A stretch of 64,000 nt of DNA, from NCBI GenBank assembly GCA_030530775.1, contig JAUMUG010000004.1:62001-126000 (forward strand), written 5' to 3'. The stretch is from Lautropia sp. GTDB taxonomy: Bacteria; Pseudomonadota; Gammaproteobacteria; Burkholderiales; Burkholderiaceae_E. The translations under genes were made by a program, and so were the position numbers. Positions 30,855-39,486 of this stretch are shown piece after piece. Numbering within the stretch: position 1 is the first letter of the stretch; the number at the start of each line of letters is the position of its first letter. The notes below the pieces were generated by a model. That model saw only the letters and a list, made by a program, of their open reading frames with translations. It made no database searches and had not been told where the DNA came from.

Positions 30855-31826
30855 TCAGGCCGTCCCGGTCTGCCGCTGGCGCGGATCGAGCAGCAAGCAG
30901 ATGGCATCGATCAGCAGGTTGAAGCCGACGAACAGCAGACCGATCATCAGAGCCGTGCCCTGGATGACCGGGACATCGCGGGCAAAGATGGCGTGCACCA
31001 GTGCATGACCGATGCCTGGCCAGGCGAACAAAGTTTCGACCACCACAGTGCCTTCGACCAGGAACATCGCCTGTACGCCCAGATAGGCCACCACCGGGAT
31101 CGCGGCATTGCGCAGGCCGTGCCGGCAAAGTGTCTGCCAATCGCTCAACCCCTTGGTGCGGGCGAACTCATAGCTGGGCATGCGGCTGACGTCGATCATG
31201 GTGTTACGCACGACCCGGGCCAATCCGGCCGCCAGGCCCAGCGCCAGCGTCATGCCCGGCAACAGCAGGCTGTGGGAGCCTTCGTCACCTGCCACCGGCA
31301 ATGTGCCCAGCTTGACGGCCACCAGCAGCATCAGCAGCACCGCCAGCAGAAAGGGGGGAGTGGCACGCAGCACCGGGGTGACCGCCATCATCACCCGGTC
31401 CAGCGTACCGTCTGGGTGCAGCCCTGCCCGCAGACCCAGTGGCAATCCCATCAGCGTGGCCAGCAGCAGGGCGGCTGCGCTCAGACGGATGGTCGCACCC
31501 AGTTGATGACCGACTTCCTCCAAGACCGGATCACCAGTGACCAGCGACCGCCCCAGATCGAAACGCAGCAGATCGGCGAGCCAGCCGAGCAGCGCTCGTC
31601 CACCGGACAAATGTTCACCGAGCTGGGTACGCACCGTATCGGCCGCACCGCCGTCCACCAAGTCGAAACCATAGCGGCCGGCGGCGATCCGCATCGCCAT
31701 ATCACCAGGTAGCGACCGGATCATCAGAAAGCAGATCGTTCCGATGGTGATCGCCAATGCGACGATCTGAAAACCGCGTCGCACCAACAGGCCGCTCCAG
31801 CCGTTCAGAGCATGGCCGCTGCTCAT
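30855..31826 (-). CDS. ABC transporter permease, DppB/NikB type
   Basis: 323 residues with about six membrane segments. The N-terminal segment (FQIVALAITIGTICFLMIRSLPGDMAM) and the EAA-like loop YEFARTKGLSDWQTLCRHGLRNAAIPVVAYLG are characteristic of DppB-type subunits. The ATG overlaps the stop of the binding-protein gene by four bases, so the two are translationally coupled. The periplasmic loop after segment 1 is shorter than in DppB of E. coli, nearer to NikB or opine-type permeases. Confidence 0.92.
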   Translation of the reverse strand: MSSGHALNGWSGLLVRRGFQIVALAITIGTICFLMIRSLPGDMAMRIAAGRYGFDLVDGGAADTVRTQLGEHLSGGRALLGWLADLLRFDLGRSLVTGDPVLEEVGHQLGATIRLSAAALLLATLMGLPLGLRAGLHPDGTLDRVMMAVTPVLRATPPFLLAVLLMLLVAVKLGTLPVAGDEGSHSLLLPGMTLALGLAAGLARVVRNTMIDVSRMPSYEFARTKGLSDWQTLCRHGLRNAAIPVVAYLGVQAMFLVEGTVVVETLFAWPGIGHALVHAIFARDVPVIQGTALMIGLLFVGFNLLIDAICLLLDPRQRQTGTA

Positions 31827-33415
31827 GGCCGCCAGCGCATGTCGCTGATACGATAGGAGCGCTCGAATGGATCGAGGCGCACGTTCTCGACCCGTTTGCC
31901 GACCGCCACCTGCTGTCGATACCAGGTCACTGGAATCACCGGAAGTTCGCTGTGCAGAATGGCACTGACTTCATGCCGCCGCTTGGCGGCTTCGGCTTCC
32001 GGCGTGGTACCCGCCGTCAACGAGGCCAGTATCTCGTCCAGCGCCGGGCTGTTCCAGCCCATTGCGCCCCAGTCGCCGCCCCGGGGGGCGAAGTCCTGGG
32101 CCAGTAAACCCACTGGGTCGGGCAGATTGCCATAGTTGCGGGCGCTCAGTCCCAGCTCCAGCGTGCCGTCCCGATGGCCGAGCGGAATATCGCCCGAGTT
32201 GCCGATGTCGACTTCGATGGCGATACCCAGCCGTCGCCATTGATCCTGCAGTGCGGTGGCGATGCTCGGCAGCTCGGGTCGGTCCGCAAAGGTGCGCAGT
32301 GTCAGCGTCATCGCTTCACCCGCGGCATTGCGCAGCACGCCCTTGTCGTCTTTCTTCCAGCCGGCTTCGGCCAGAAGCAGCTGCGCGCCGCTGACATCAT
32401 AGTCGAGCGGCTGCAGGGTGCTGTCGTGCCACTGTGGCATGCTGGCCGGGAACAGTTGGCCTGCAGCCATCTCGGGGTCGCGAAGCAGTGCGGTCGCGAT
32501 GCCCTGGCGATCGATGCTTTTGGACAGAGCCCGGCGCATGCGTACATCCTTCAGCGCCGGCAGGCCGGCATTCAGCTTCAGGATGGTGGTGCGTGGCAGT
32601 GTGGTGCTTTCGACCGTCAGCCTGCGGGCGGTACGAATCCGCTGCAGGCTGGCCGGGTCCAGCGTATAGGCCAGATCGGCCTGACCGCTTTCGGCCATCA
32701 GCGCCCGGGATTCGGCGCGGCTGGCGGCCAGATAGCGGGTGCGGGCGATCTCGGGTCTGGTGCCATCGTATTGGTCGAAACGCACTGCGGTCAGCTGCTG
32801 CGGTGGCTGCAGGCTGTCGATCCGGTAGGGGCCGGTGGCGATGATTCTGCTGACCTTGCCCTGCGCATCCAGCCCGCCGGGCGCCAGAATGATGGTACTC
32901 GCATGGGTCAACAGTGCCGGCAGGCTGCCGTAGCGGGATTTCAAGCGGATCAGCACGGTCCGGTCACCATCGGCCTCGATCGCTTCGATCGGCGCCAGAC
33001 TCAGCACGGCCGGGTTGATCCGGGCCGCCTCGAGGCTTGGCAGGGTACTGGCCGCCGTCACTCGGCTGCCATCATGGAAACGTGCGTTCGGGCGCAGCGT
33101 GAAGCGCCAGTGCAGCCCATCGTCCGACATTTGCCACGATTCGGCCAGCCCGGGCTTGAAGTTGCCCGCCTCGTCGGCATCCACCAGCGTTTCGGCGATC
33201 TGCATGCGGGTGAAGATGAAGCCGCTGCTGGCCGGCTGCAGCCCGTTCACCTCCCAGGGGGCGACGATCTGCAGGGTTCTGTCGGGCTCGTCGGCCGACT
33301 GTGCTTGCGCCTGGCCGATGGCCCAGGGGACTGTGACCGAAAGGCCGGCTACGAGACTGTTCAGCAGCAAGGAGCGGCGGAAATTTACGCGTACCGGATG
33401 GCGATGAACACGCAT
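31823..33415 (-). CDS. ABC transporter substrate-binding protein (SBP family 5)
   Basis: 530 residues from ATG 33415. The signal peptide has a basic start (RVHRHPVRVNFRRS), a hydrophobic core (LLLNSLVAGLSVTVPWAI) and a likely cut after AQA. The mature part begins RTLQIVAPWEVNGLQPASSGFIFTRMQIAETLVDAD and contains the family 5 signature LAESWQMSDDGLHWRFTLRPNARFHDG. Relatives bind peptides, nickel complexes or opine-type metallophores. The NGL.P..SGFIFTRMQ..ETLV opening resembles nickel/metallophore binding proteins to me, but that is inference. First gene of the importer operon. An upstream ATG 33496 would bury the signal peptide. Confidence 0.9.
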   Translation of the reverse strand: MRVHRHPVRVNFRRSLLLNSLVAGLSVTVPWAIGQAQAQSADEPDRTLQIVAPWEVNGLQPASSGFIFTRMQIAETLVDADEAGNFKPGLAESWQMSDDGLHWRFTLRPNARFHDGSRVTAASTLPSLEAARINPAVLSLAPIEAIEADGDRTVLIRLKSRYGSLPALLTHASTIILAPGGLDAQGKVSRIIATGPYRIDSLQPPQQLTAVRFDQYDGTRPEIARTRYLAASRAESRALMAESGQADLAYTLDPASLQRIRTARRLTVESTTLPRTTILKLNAGLPALKDVRMRRALSKSIDRQGIATALLRDPEMAAGQLFPASMPQWHDSTLQPLDYDVSGAQLLLAEAGWKKDDKGVLRNAAGEAMTLTLRTFADRPELPSIATALQDQWRRLGIAIEVDIGNSGDIPLGHRDGTLELGLSARNYGNLPDPVGLLAQDFAPRGGDWGAMGWNSPALDEILASLTAGTTPEAEAAKRRHEVSAILHSELPVIPVTWYRQQVAVGKRVENVRLDPFERSYRISDMRWRP

Positions 33416-33753
33416 GATGTCGAATGGGCTCGAGTGCTTGCAGCCGGGCTGCCGGAGTGTCCAGCCGGTAGGCGGTCGTCGGGAGTGTGTCGTCATACTT
33501 TCGGAGCAGTCGCCGAGTGATGATATAAAGTATCGTCGATGGTATCAGACAATGCCTTGCCGTTCACGCTTCTTGAAGATGTGTCCAAAGCATTTTCTAT
33601 GTGTTTCCGACGCAACAAAGATGGTGTGGGCAAAGGCGTTCGCCCTGCCAAGTAAATGCCACGTAAATAATGCCCGCGCGCTGCGAGATCCATGGTTGTA
33701 TTTCGATGCCTGATCGATAATCACGTCAGCTCAAGAACAGCAAGAACCGCGCA
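33416..33753. other. Divergent regulatory region between the ABC importer and fecR-like gene
   Basis: 338 bases, richer in A/T than its surroundings, without a gene. A minus-strand TTGTCT (complement of 33547-33552) and TATA-like sequence (complement of 33523-33529) could form the importer promoter. Two similar motifs, GTAAATGCC and GTAAATAATGCC, lie in tandem at about 33653-33677, and GTATC is repeated around 33530-33546. These may be binding sites for an unknown regulator. Confidence 0.4.
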
Positions 33754-34605
33754 ATGCAGCCTTTTCCTGGCTCCTCTTCCTCCATAAACCCGCTTCAGGC
33801 GACCGATCGACGGCATGCGGCCTGGTCCGCACCCGGTGGTGCCCAGTTGCTGGCCCAGACCGATCATGCCAGCCGGCGGTTGATGATGCGTCGCTGCATG
33901 ATCTTCGGTGCGGCCATGGCGGCTGCCGGCCTGGTCGACGGCGGTGTGGCCTGGCGGCGTTTGATCGCCGACCATCGTACCGACATCGGCGTTCAGCGTG
34001 ACGTCGAACTGAATGCGCAGACCTCGCTGATGCTCAATACCCGCACCGCGGTCGACGTGACTGACGACGGTAGGGCGTTGCGTGTGCGCCTATTGCAGGG
34101 CGAAGTACTGCTGCGCCAGCACCTTGCCCGTAGGCCCGTCATCATCGAAACCCCGCAGGGTGAAGTACGCAGCCAGCAGGGGCGCCTCGTCGTGCGCCGC
34201 TTCGAGAAAGACACCTCGGTCGATGTGCTGGCCGGTTCCGCCGACGTCCATCCGGTCCGGGCAGAGAGCCCCGCACTGCAGGTTGCGGCCGGGCGGCACA
34301 TTTCTTTCGACCGCCGTGAAATCGGCTCCAGCACAGCGGTCGATCCAGCACAGACGGCCTGGATCGATGGCCTGATCGTGGCCCGCCAGATGGAACTGGC
34401 GCGGTTCGTCGACGAGTTGCAGCGCTACAGCAGCACCCGATTGAGCTGTGATCCCAATGTGGCGCGGCTTCCGGTCTCGGGCAGTTTCCCGATCGCCGAT
34501 CTGAAACGGGTCTTTGTCTGGCTGGCCCAGACCATGCCGCTGCAGGTCGAAGTGCAGAATCGGCAATGGGGCCGACAGGCACTGATGATCCGTGCCATCG
34601 GTTGA
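33754..34605 (+). CDS. FecR-like anti-sigma/regulator domain protein without partners
   Basis: 283 residues. One membrane segment at about 49-64 (IFGAAMAAAGLVDGG) precedes the periplasmic FecR domain with DIGVQRDVELNAQTSLMLNTRTAVDV, VRLLQGEVLLRQ and RRFEKDTSVDVLAGSADV. The C-terminal piece (LARFVDELQRYSSTRLSCD...SGSFPIADLKRVFVWLA) is the secretin/TonB short-N-terminal-like region. In classic systems FecR passes a signal from a TonB receptor to a FecI-type sigma factor. Here no sigma-factor or receptor gene adjoins, and the cytosolic part is short (about 45 residues) and lacks the usual Trp-rich pattern. Starting at ATG 33883 would remove it altogether. It forms a pair with the DUF1439 lipoprotein gene. 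Confidence 0.8.
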   Translation: MQPFPGSSSSINPLQATDRRHAAWSAPGGAQLLAQTDHASRRLMMRRCMIFGAAMAAAGLVDGGVAWRRLIADHRTDIGVQRDVELNAQTSLMLNTRTAVDVTDDGRALRVRLLQGEVLLRQHLARRPVIIETPQGEVRSQQGRLVVRRFEKDTSVDVLAGSADVHPVRAESPALQVAAGRHISFDRREIGSSTAVDPAQTAWIDGLIVARQMELARFVDELQRYSSTRLSCDPNVARLPVSGSFPIADLKRVFVWLAQTMPLQVEVQNRQWGRQALMIRAIG

Positions 34606-34619
34606 GCTATGATTGCCCG

Positions 34620-35267
34620 ATGAGGGCACATCGACGTTCATGGATGGCTGGAGTGGCGCTGGCATCGGGCATTGCCCTGGTCGGCTGCACCGTACAGGCC
34701 CAGCCGCAAAACCTGCGCTACAGCAGCCAGCAACTCACCCGGCAGCTTGCCAAGTCATTCCCTTGGCAGCAGTGTCTGCTGGCCGACATCGCCTGCATCG
34801 TGCTGGAGAACCCGGTGCTGCAGATGCGGCCCGGCGACCCGCGTCTCTATGTCGAATTCGACACCCGGTTTCTGGCAATGGGGCAGAACATGGGGCAAGG
34901 CTCCGCGCAGGTGGCCGGCGTGCCCCGTTACGACAAATCGCAGGGGGCCTTCTTCGTGGGCAAGGGGCAGTTGCTCGAACTGCGGGTCGATGGTCTGCCG
35001 GCCAGCCAGGCGAAAATGGTGGCACAGTTGCTGACCGACACCCTGGCCGAAGAACTCGCCCGGCATCCGGTCTGGGTGCTGGATGAAAGCGACCCCCAGC
35101 AGGCGCTGGCCAAGCTGACGCTGCGGCAGGTCCGTGTCAGTGATGGCTATCTGGTGCTGGATTTCGGTGACGATGCAGAGCCGCTGGAAGACCCGGAGGC
35201 CGACGGGCCGGCCGTCATGCCCGAACCCAAGGGTCGTCCCTTCAGCGCACCGATCGAGAATATCTGA
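34620..35267 (+). CDS. DUF1439 (YceB-like) lipoprotein
   Basis: 215 residues from ATG 34620, 14 bases after the fecR-like stop. The signal peptide RAHRRSWMAGVALASGIALVGC has lipobox LVGC. The mature region includes YSSQQLTRQLAKSFPWQQC, VLENPVLQMRPGDPRLYVEFD and KMVAQLLTDTLAEELARHPVWVLDE, a pattern of the YceB/DUF1439 family of membrane-associated, lipid-binding-like folds with no firm function. The last 25 residues are acidic and proline-rich. Co-transcription with the fecR-like gene is likely. Confidence 0.75.
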   Translation: MRAHRRSWMAGVALASGIALVGCTVQAQPQNLRYSSQQLTRQLAKSFPWQQCLLADIACIVLENPVLQMRPGDPRLYVEFDTRFLAMGQNMGQGSAQVAGVPRYDKSQGAFFVGKGQLLELRVDGLPASQAKMVAQLLTDTLAEELARHPVWVLDESDPQQALAKLTLRQVRVSDGYLVLDFGDDAEPLEDPEADGPAVMPEPKGRPFSAPIENI

Positions 35268-35307
35268 TCGGTCGTCACGGCGGGTTCCGGTCGAGGAAAC
35301 CGGGGGC

Positions 35308-36231
35308 TTACAGCGTGAACCGGTAGGCGATGCCGGTCGATATCGAGGGCATCCAGCGCTCTTTCACCATCGGGCTGCGGGCCGCCGGGCCAACCAGATA
35401 GACCAGACTGGCATTGGCAACCCAGACCCAACGCTTGCTGGGCTCTCCGGTCAGCCCGACAGAGGCGCCATATTCACGGATGCCGGAGCCCGGCCGATAG
35501 AGGGGCAGGCCGCCGGCCCGATGCTCGCGTTCAGTGATCTCATAGGTATTGCGCATCGATTCGGCATCGGCCCAGGTGAAGCCGACGCTGGCCGACAGCA
35601 GCAGCTTCGGTTTCAGCGAGCGTTGCCAGTTCAGGCTGAGAGGAATTTCGATGCCTTCCTGCCGGCCGAGCAAATCACCCACGATCCGGGATTGCAGCTG
35701 CAGGCTTTCCGTCAGATCGTAACGCAGTCGCAGCCGGCCGATCAGTGTGCCACGCAATGGTTTCAGCCCCTTGGCCACATCCTCCTCGCTGACATCGCGG
35801 CCCCGGTGAATCGACAGGCCGATGCCGGCGCTGAAGCGATTCAGACTCAGCATCGGGCCGGAAAAGCCGGTTTCCGATGGGTTGGAGGTACTGCGGCTGC
35901 TGCTGGCCCGCGACACACTCGATCGGCTGATCGAATAGCCGCGCCAGCTGATCCTGCCGGCCGGTGCCAGCGCCGTGCCCATCTTGTCCGATCCGCTGTA
36001 CTCCGGTGAGGTATTGACCACCAGACCCAGGCTCAGGTGGACCCGGTTGTTTTCGGCAGGCGGAATCCGCATGTCGTCATCGGCCCGGGTCACGGCCCGG
36101 GTGGCGCGCTGTGCCGGCGTCAGCTGTCCTTGCGACAGTGCCGGACCGGCAGTAGCGAAAATCAGACCGGCCAGCAGTAACCGGCCAGACAACGACAGGG
36201 GTTTGGGGATAAGGTGGGAGCCGTACATCAT
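35308..36231 (-). CDS. MipA/OmpV family outer-membrane protein
   Basis: 307 residues from ATG 36231 (second ATG at 36228). The signal peptide core SGRLLLAGLIFATAGPALSQ precedes a protein dominated by alternating beta-strand patterns: HLSLGLVVNTSPEYSGSDKMGTALAPAGRISWRGYSISRSS, FSAGIGLSIHRGRD, RYDLTESLQLQSRIVGDL, LLLSASVGFTWAD. It ends in the outer-membrane signature ...STGIAYRFTL with terminal aromatic and hydrophobic residues. MipA in E. coli scaffolds murein synthases at the outer membrane; OmpV relatives are porin-like. It lies 40 bases from the convergent lipoprotein gene. A longer in-frame start at 36336 would bury the signal peptide. Confidence 0.85.
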   Translation of the reverse strand: MMYGSHLIPKPLSLSGRLLLAGLIFATAGPALSQGQLTPAQRATRAVTRADDDMRIPPAENNRVHLSLGLVVNTSPEYSGSDKMGTALAPAGRISWRGYSISRSSVSRASSSRSTSNPSETGFSGPMLSLNRFSAGIGLSIHRGRDVSEEDVAKGLKPLRGTLIGRLRLRYDLTESLQLQSRIVGDLLGRQEGIEIPLSLNWQRSLKPKLLLSASVGFTWADAESMRNTYEITEREHRAGGLPLYRPGSGIREYGASVGLTGEPSKRWVWVANASLVYLVGPAARSPMVKERWMPSISTGIAYRFTL

Positions 36232-36432
36232 GGGTACATCCGTTCCGATGACATTTCCTGGATTCCGGGAAAGTTTCGGATGTTTCCGGGGCGAGTACGG
36301 CAGGTTCCGGATGGGCGGACGGCGACAGCGGCCCAAGTCCTCGGCAAAGCTCCGCTCTGATGGTCGATCGGCCCGGCGCGCGCGTCGCCGGGCGGAATGT
36401 GTTTGTGGGTATTGCTACTCGGGTACGTCATT

Positions 36433-38295
36433 GTGTTGAGAACCGCGTTGGGAAACCTTCGAGTCTTGCTGGTTGAAGATGATCCAGCATGGCAGCACCT
36501 GATCTCGGTGGGGCTGGGCGAGCGTGGCATCGACGTTCAGGTCACCGACCAGCTGGCCAAGGCTATCCCCCTGTTGGAGCGGGTGATGCCGGATGCCGTC
36601 ATGGTCGATGATTCCCTGTCCGACGCGGACGGCGTGCAATCGGTCCGGCACTTGCGCGAAGCCATCGGCAGCCGCCAGATCCCCATCATGGTACTGTCCA
36701 ATCACAATGACGAGGTCGGCATCGCCAAGGCGCTGAGCGCCGGGGCCACCGACTACTTCCAGAAATCACCACAATGGACCCAGCTGGCCGAGCGCCTGCT
36801 GCATGGTATCAACCTCGTCAAATCACAAGCGGCACCGGAGCCGGGACGGCAGGACAATGAAACACCGGTGCGCGATTGTGTGGCAGATTCGCTCGACGCG
36901 ATCCGCACCCAGCGCGAACAGGCCAACCGCGACCCGCTGACCGGTCTGTTCGGCAGGGCCGGTTTCGTGCAGCAGGGCGAACTGCTGCTGCGCCGCCGGC
37001 GTCCGGCGGGTCATGTCGCCGCCATCATGATGCTGGACATCGACCGTTTCCGTAGCATCAACGAAACCTTTGGACAGCGTACCGGCGACGAAGTCTTGCA
37101 GCATGTCGCAAGCACGTTGAAATACGCTTTCCGCAATCTGTCGATTGCCGACCCGGCGGGCAACCCTGACGACGTCGTGCCCGACCTGATGATCGGGCGA
37201 TTGTCGGGCGACGAATACGCACTGATTTTCTCGAACCTGCCCAATGAAGAGACTGCCCGTAAGGCGGCCGAGATCGTTCAGGCGCATTTGCGCAAACCCG
37301 TTCACATCGAAGTCCACGGCCTCGATCTGATGCTGCGCGCCTCGGTCGGTGCCGCCTGGTTTCCCAAGCATGGCCGCAACTTCGAGATACTGCTGGCCAA
37401 GGCCAACGTGGCGATGACGGTGGCGCGGCAGCAGGGCGGCAATCGGTTCCTGATCTACGACGACACCTACGGCGAGCAGCTGCGGGGCGATTTCGAAGTG
37501 CAGTCGGCACTGACCACCGTGCTGGACCGTAACGAACTGGTGCTGCATTATCAGCCCATTCTGGATAGCCGCACTGGCCGGGTGATGGGTGTCGAAGCAT
37601 TGATGCGCTGGATGCGAGGAGCACAGATGCTGTCGCCGGACAAGTTCATCCGCCTGGCCGAAGACAGTGGCTTGGACTTCAAGATGGGTGAATGGGCGAT
37701 TTCCGAAGCCCTGCAGCAATTGCGCCGCTGGCAGCTGTCCGGCGTCAACATCCCAGCAGTTTCGGTCAATGTCAACGTGCGCCATCTGCAGCAGCCCTGC
37801 CTGCTGCGTGCCGTCAAGCACGCGCTGGAAGCCACCGGCATTTCGCCCTCGGCGCTGACGCTGGAGGTGACCGAAGCCGAGGTGATGCGCAACATCGAAA
37901 GCACACTGCCGGCTCTGAGGGCGCTGAAGAAAGTCGGCGTACGCATCGCGTTGGACGATTTCGGCCGAGGCTTTTCCTCGGTCGAGTTCCTGACCAGGAT
38001 GCCGATCGACGTGCTCAAGATCGACCGGAAATTCGTCTCCAGGATGGGGACCGAAGAGTCATCGATGAAAGTCGTACGCTGCATCATCGCGTTGGCCGGC
38101 GCGCTCGATCTGCAGGTGATCGGCGAGGGGGTCGAACAGGAGACCGAACTGGCGGCGCTGCAGAAACTCGGTTGCCAGCACCTGCAGGGCTACCTGTTCA
38201 CCAAGCCGCAGACAGCCGAGAATCTCGAGAGCTGGATCCACGAGAATCAGAAGCAGTTTGGCCTGCACCGGGCGGTCGGCTCGACCGTGGACTGA
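36433..38295 (+). CDS. Response regulator with REC, GGDEF and EAL domains
   Basis: About 620 residues from GTG 36433; TTG 36436 or an upstream ATG 36397 are alternatives, and no ribosome site decides. The receiver (9-130) has acid pair EDD, phospho-acceptor Asp59 and switch Lys111. The diguanylate cyclase domain carries SGDEY (258-262) in place of GGDEF, which may reduce or abolish synthesis. The EAL domain keeps EALMR (388-392), the Asn in [32 protein letters not shown] and QGYLF, so c-di-GMP hydrolysis is likely. No histidine kinase gene is beside it. It is divergent from the MipA gene. Confidence 0.93.
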   Translation: MLRTALGNLRVLLVEDDPAWQHLISVGLGERGIDVQVTDQLAKAIPLLERVMPDAVMVDDSLSDADGVQSVRHLREAIGSRQIPIMVLSNHNDEVGIAKALSAGATDYFQKSPQWTQLAERLLHGINLVKSQAAPEPGRQDNETPVRDCVADSLDAIRTQREQANRDPLTGLFGRAGFVQQGELLLRRRRPAGHVAAIMMLDIDRFRSINETFGQRTGDEVLQHVASTLKYAFRNLSIADPAGNPDDVVPDLMIGRLSGDEYALIFSNLPNEETARKAAEIVQAHLRKPVHIEVHGLDLMLRASVGAAWFPKHGRNFEILLAKANVAMTVARQQGGNRFLIYDDTYGEQLRGDFEVQSALTTVLDRNELVLHYQPILDSRTGRVMGVEALMRWMRGAQMLSPDKFIRLAEDSGLDFKMGEWAISEALQQLRRWQLSGVNIPAVSVNVNVRHLQQPCLLRAVKHALEATGISPSALTLEVTEAEVMRNIESTLPALRALKKVGVRIALDDFGRGFSSVEFLTRMPIDVLKIDRKFVSRMGTEESSMKVVRCIIALAGALDLQVIGEGVEQETELAALQKLGCQHLQGYLFTKPQTAENLESWIHENQKQFGLHRAVGSTVD

Positions 38296-38423
38296 AGGTC
38301 CGCCGATACTCCGGGCTCTCGCGCCCGGGTTGTCGATCCCCGGGTCGAGGGCGTTGGTGCGATGCCGCGCCGGTTCACAAAAGGTTTACGATAGGGCTTT
38401 GCAGTCAGCATACGAGGCAAAGC

Positions 38424-39113
38424 ATGAGCGCAACCATGAGCAAGGCGCAGCAGGACGCCCTGAAACGGGCTGCTGCGGAACGGGCAATGGACTGGCTGAC
38501 CCCCGGTCAGGTGGTTGGCGTGGGTACCGGGTCGACCGTGGCCTTCTTCATCGAGGCGCTCGGGCGTCGGCGGGATGAGTTCCCCCAAGCAGTTTCCAGC
38601 TCCGAGCAGAGCACGATGCTTCTGAAGGCGCTGGGCATTCAGGTGCTGGATCTGAACGAAGTCGCCCACATCGACTGTTATGTGGATGGAGCCGATGAGA
38701 TCGACCCGGGTTTTGCTCTGATCAAGGGCGGCGGCGGCGCGCTGACCGGTGAAAAAATCATCGCCCAGGCATCACGCACCTTCGTCTGTATCGCCGACCA
38801 GTCCAAATACGTACCGGTGCTGGGGCGCTTTCCGCTGCCCGTCGAAGTGGTGCCGATGGCCGTCAACCTGATCGGCCGCCAACTCCAGGCCCTCGGTGGT
38901 CAGGTGCGCCAGCGCCCCGGCTATCTGACTGACAACGGCAATCCGATTCTGGACGTGTCGGGTCTGCGGATCAGCGACCCGCAGGGACTGGAAGAAACCA
39001 TCAACCACTGGCCCGGCGTGGTCACTGTCGGACTGTTTGCCCGACGTCGGCCCGAAACCGTGCTGCTGGCCGCCCCCGAAGGGGTGCGGGTGCTGGAGCG
39101 GCCGGCCGGTTGA
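38424..39113 (+). CDS. rpiA: Ribose-5-phosphate isomerase A
   Basis: 229 residues from ATG 38424. Motifs [51 protein letters not shown] and PVEVVPMA carry the substrate-binding and catalytic Asp, Glu and Lys. It interconverts ribulose-5-phosphate and ribose-5-phosphate in the pentose phosphate pathway. The frame is open far upstream into the preceding gene, but that part is a shadow. TACGAT at 38387-38392 may be its -10. Its TGA directly abuts the stop of the convergent yggX gene. Confidence 0.97.
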   Translation: MSATMSKAQQDALKRAAAERAMDWLTPGQVVGVGTGSTVAFFIEALGRRRDEFPQAVSSSEQSTMLLKALGIQVLDLNEVAHIDCYVDGADEIDPGFALIKGGGGALTGEKIIAQASRTFVCIADQSKYVPVLGRFPLPVEVVPMAVNLIGRQLQALGGQVRQRPGYLTDNGNPILDVSGLRISDPQGLEETINHWPGVVTVGLFARRRPETVLLAAPEGVRVLERPAG

Positions 39114-39386
39114 TCAGTCCGTCGGCGGCACGTAGCCTGCGGGCCGCTCGGCACCCTCACCGAAGAAATAACTTTCCATCTGCTGGGCCAGGTATTTGCG
39201 GGCTCGCATGTCGGCCAGGTTCAGGCGGTTCTCGTTCACCAGCATCGTCTGGTGACGCAACCAGCCCTGCCACGCCTCTTTCGAGACGTTTTCCCAGATG
39301 CGCTTGCCCAGCTCGCCCGGGTAGGGGGGCAAATCCAGCCCCTCGGCTTCTTGCTGGGTCTTGATACAGAATACAGTGCGTGACAT
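39114..39386 (-). CDS. yggX: Probable Fe(2+)-trafficking / oxidative damage protection protein YggX
   Basis: 90 residues from ATG 39386, the exact family size. It begins [27 protein letters not shown] with conserved Cys7, then [28 protein letters not shown] and the C-terminal [24 protein letters not shown]. The family protects iron-sulfur clusters from superoxide and affects iron handling. Convergent with rpiA with no base between the stop codons (TGA followed by TCA). Confidence 0.97.
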   Translation of the reverse strand: MSRTVFCIKTQQEAEGLDLPPYPGELGKRIWENVSKEAWQGWLRHQTMLVNENRLNLADMRARKYLAQQMESYFFGEGAERPAGYVPPTD

Positions 39387-39486
39387 GAAACGGCGGCTCC
39401 TCATCGGGTGGAGCCCGTATGTTAACGGCTACCGCAGTGACCGCAGGGGCGCCAAGGTTTTTCGATCCAGCCCCCGGGCTGGTCGT

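Noticed and set aside
32174-33520. Plus-strand frame opposite the substrate-binding protein gene
   Set aside because: Gln/Gly/Arg-rich shadow; the minus strand carries a signal peptide and family signature.
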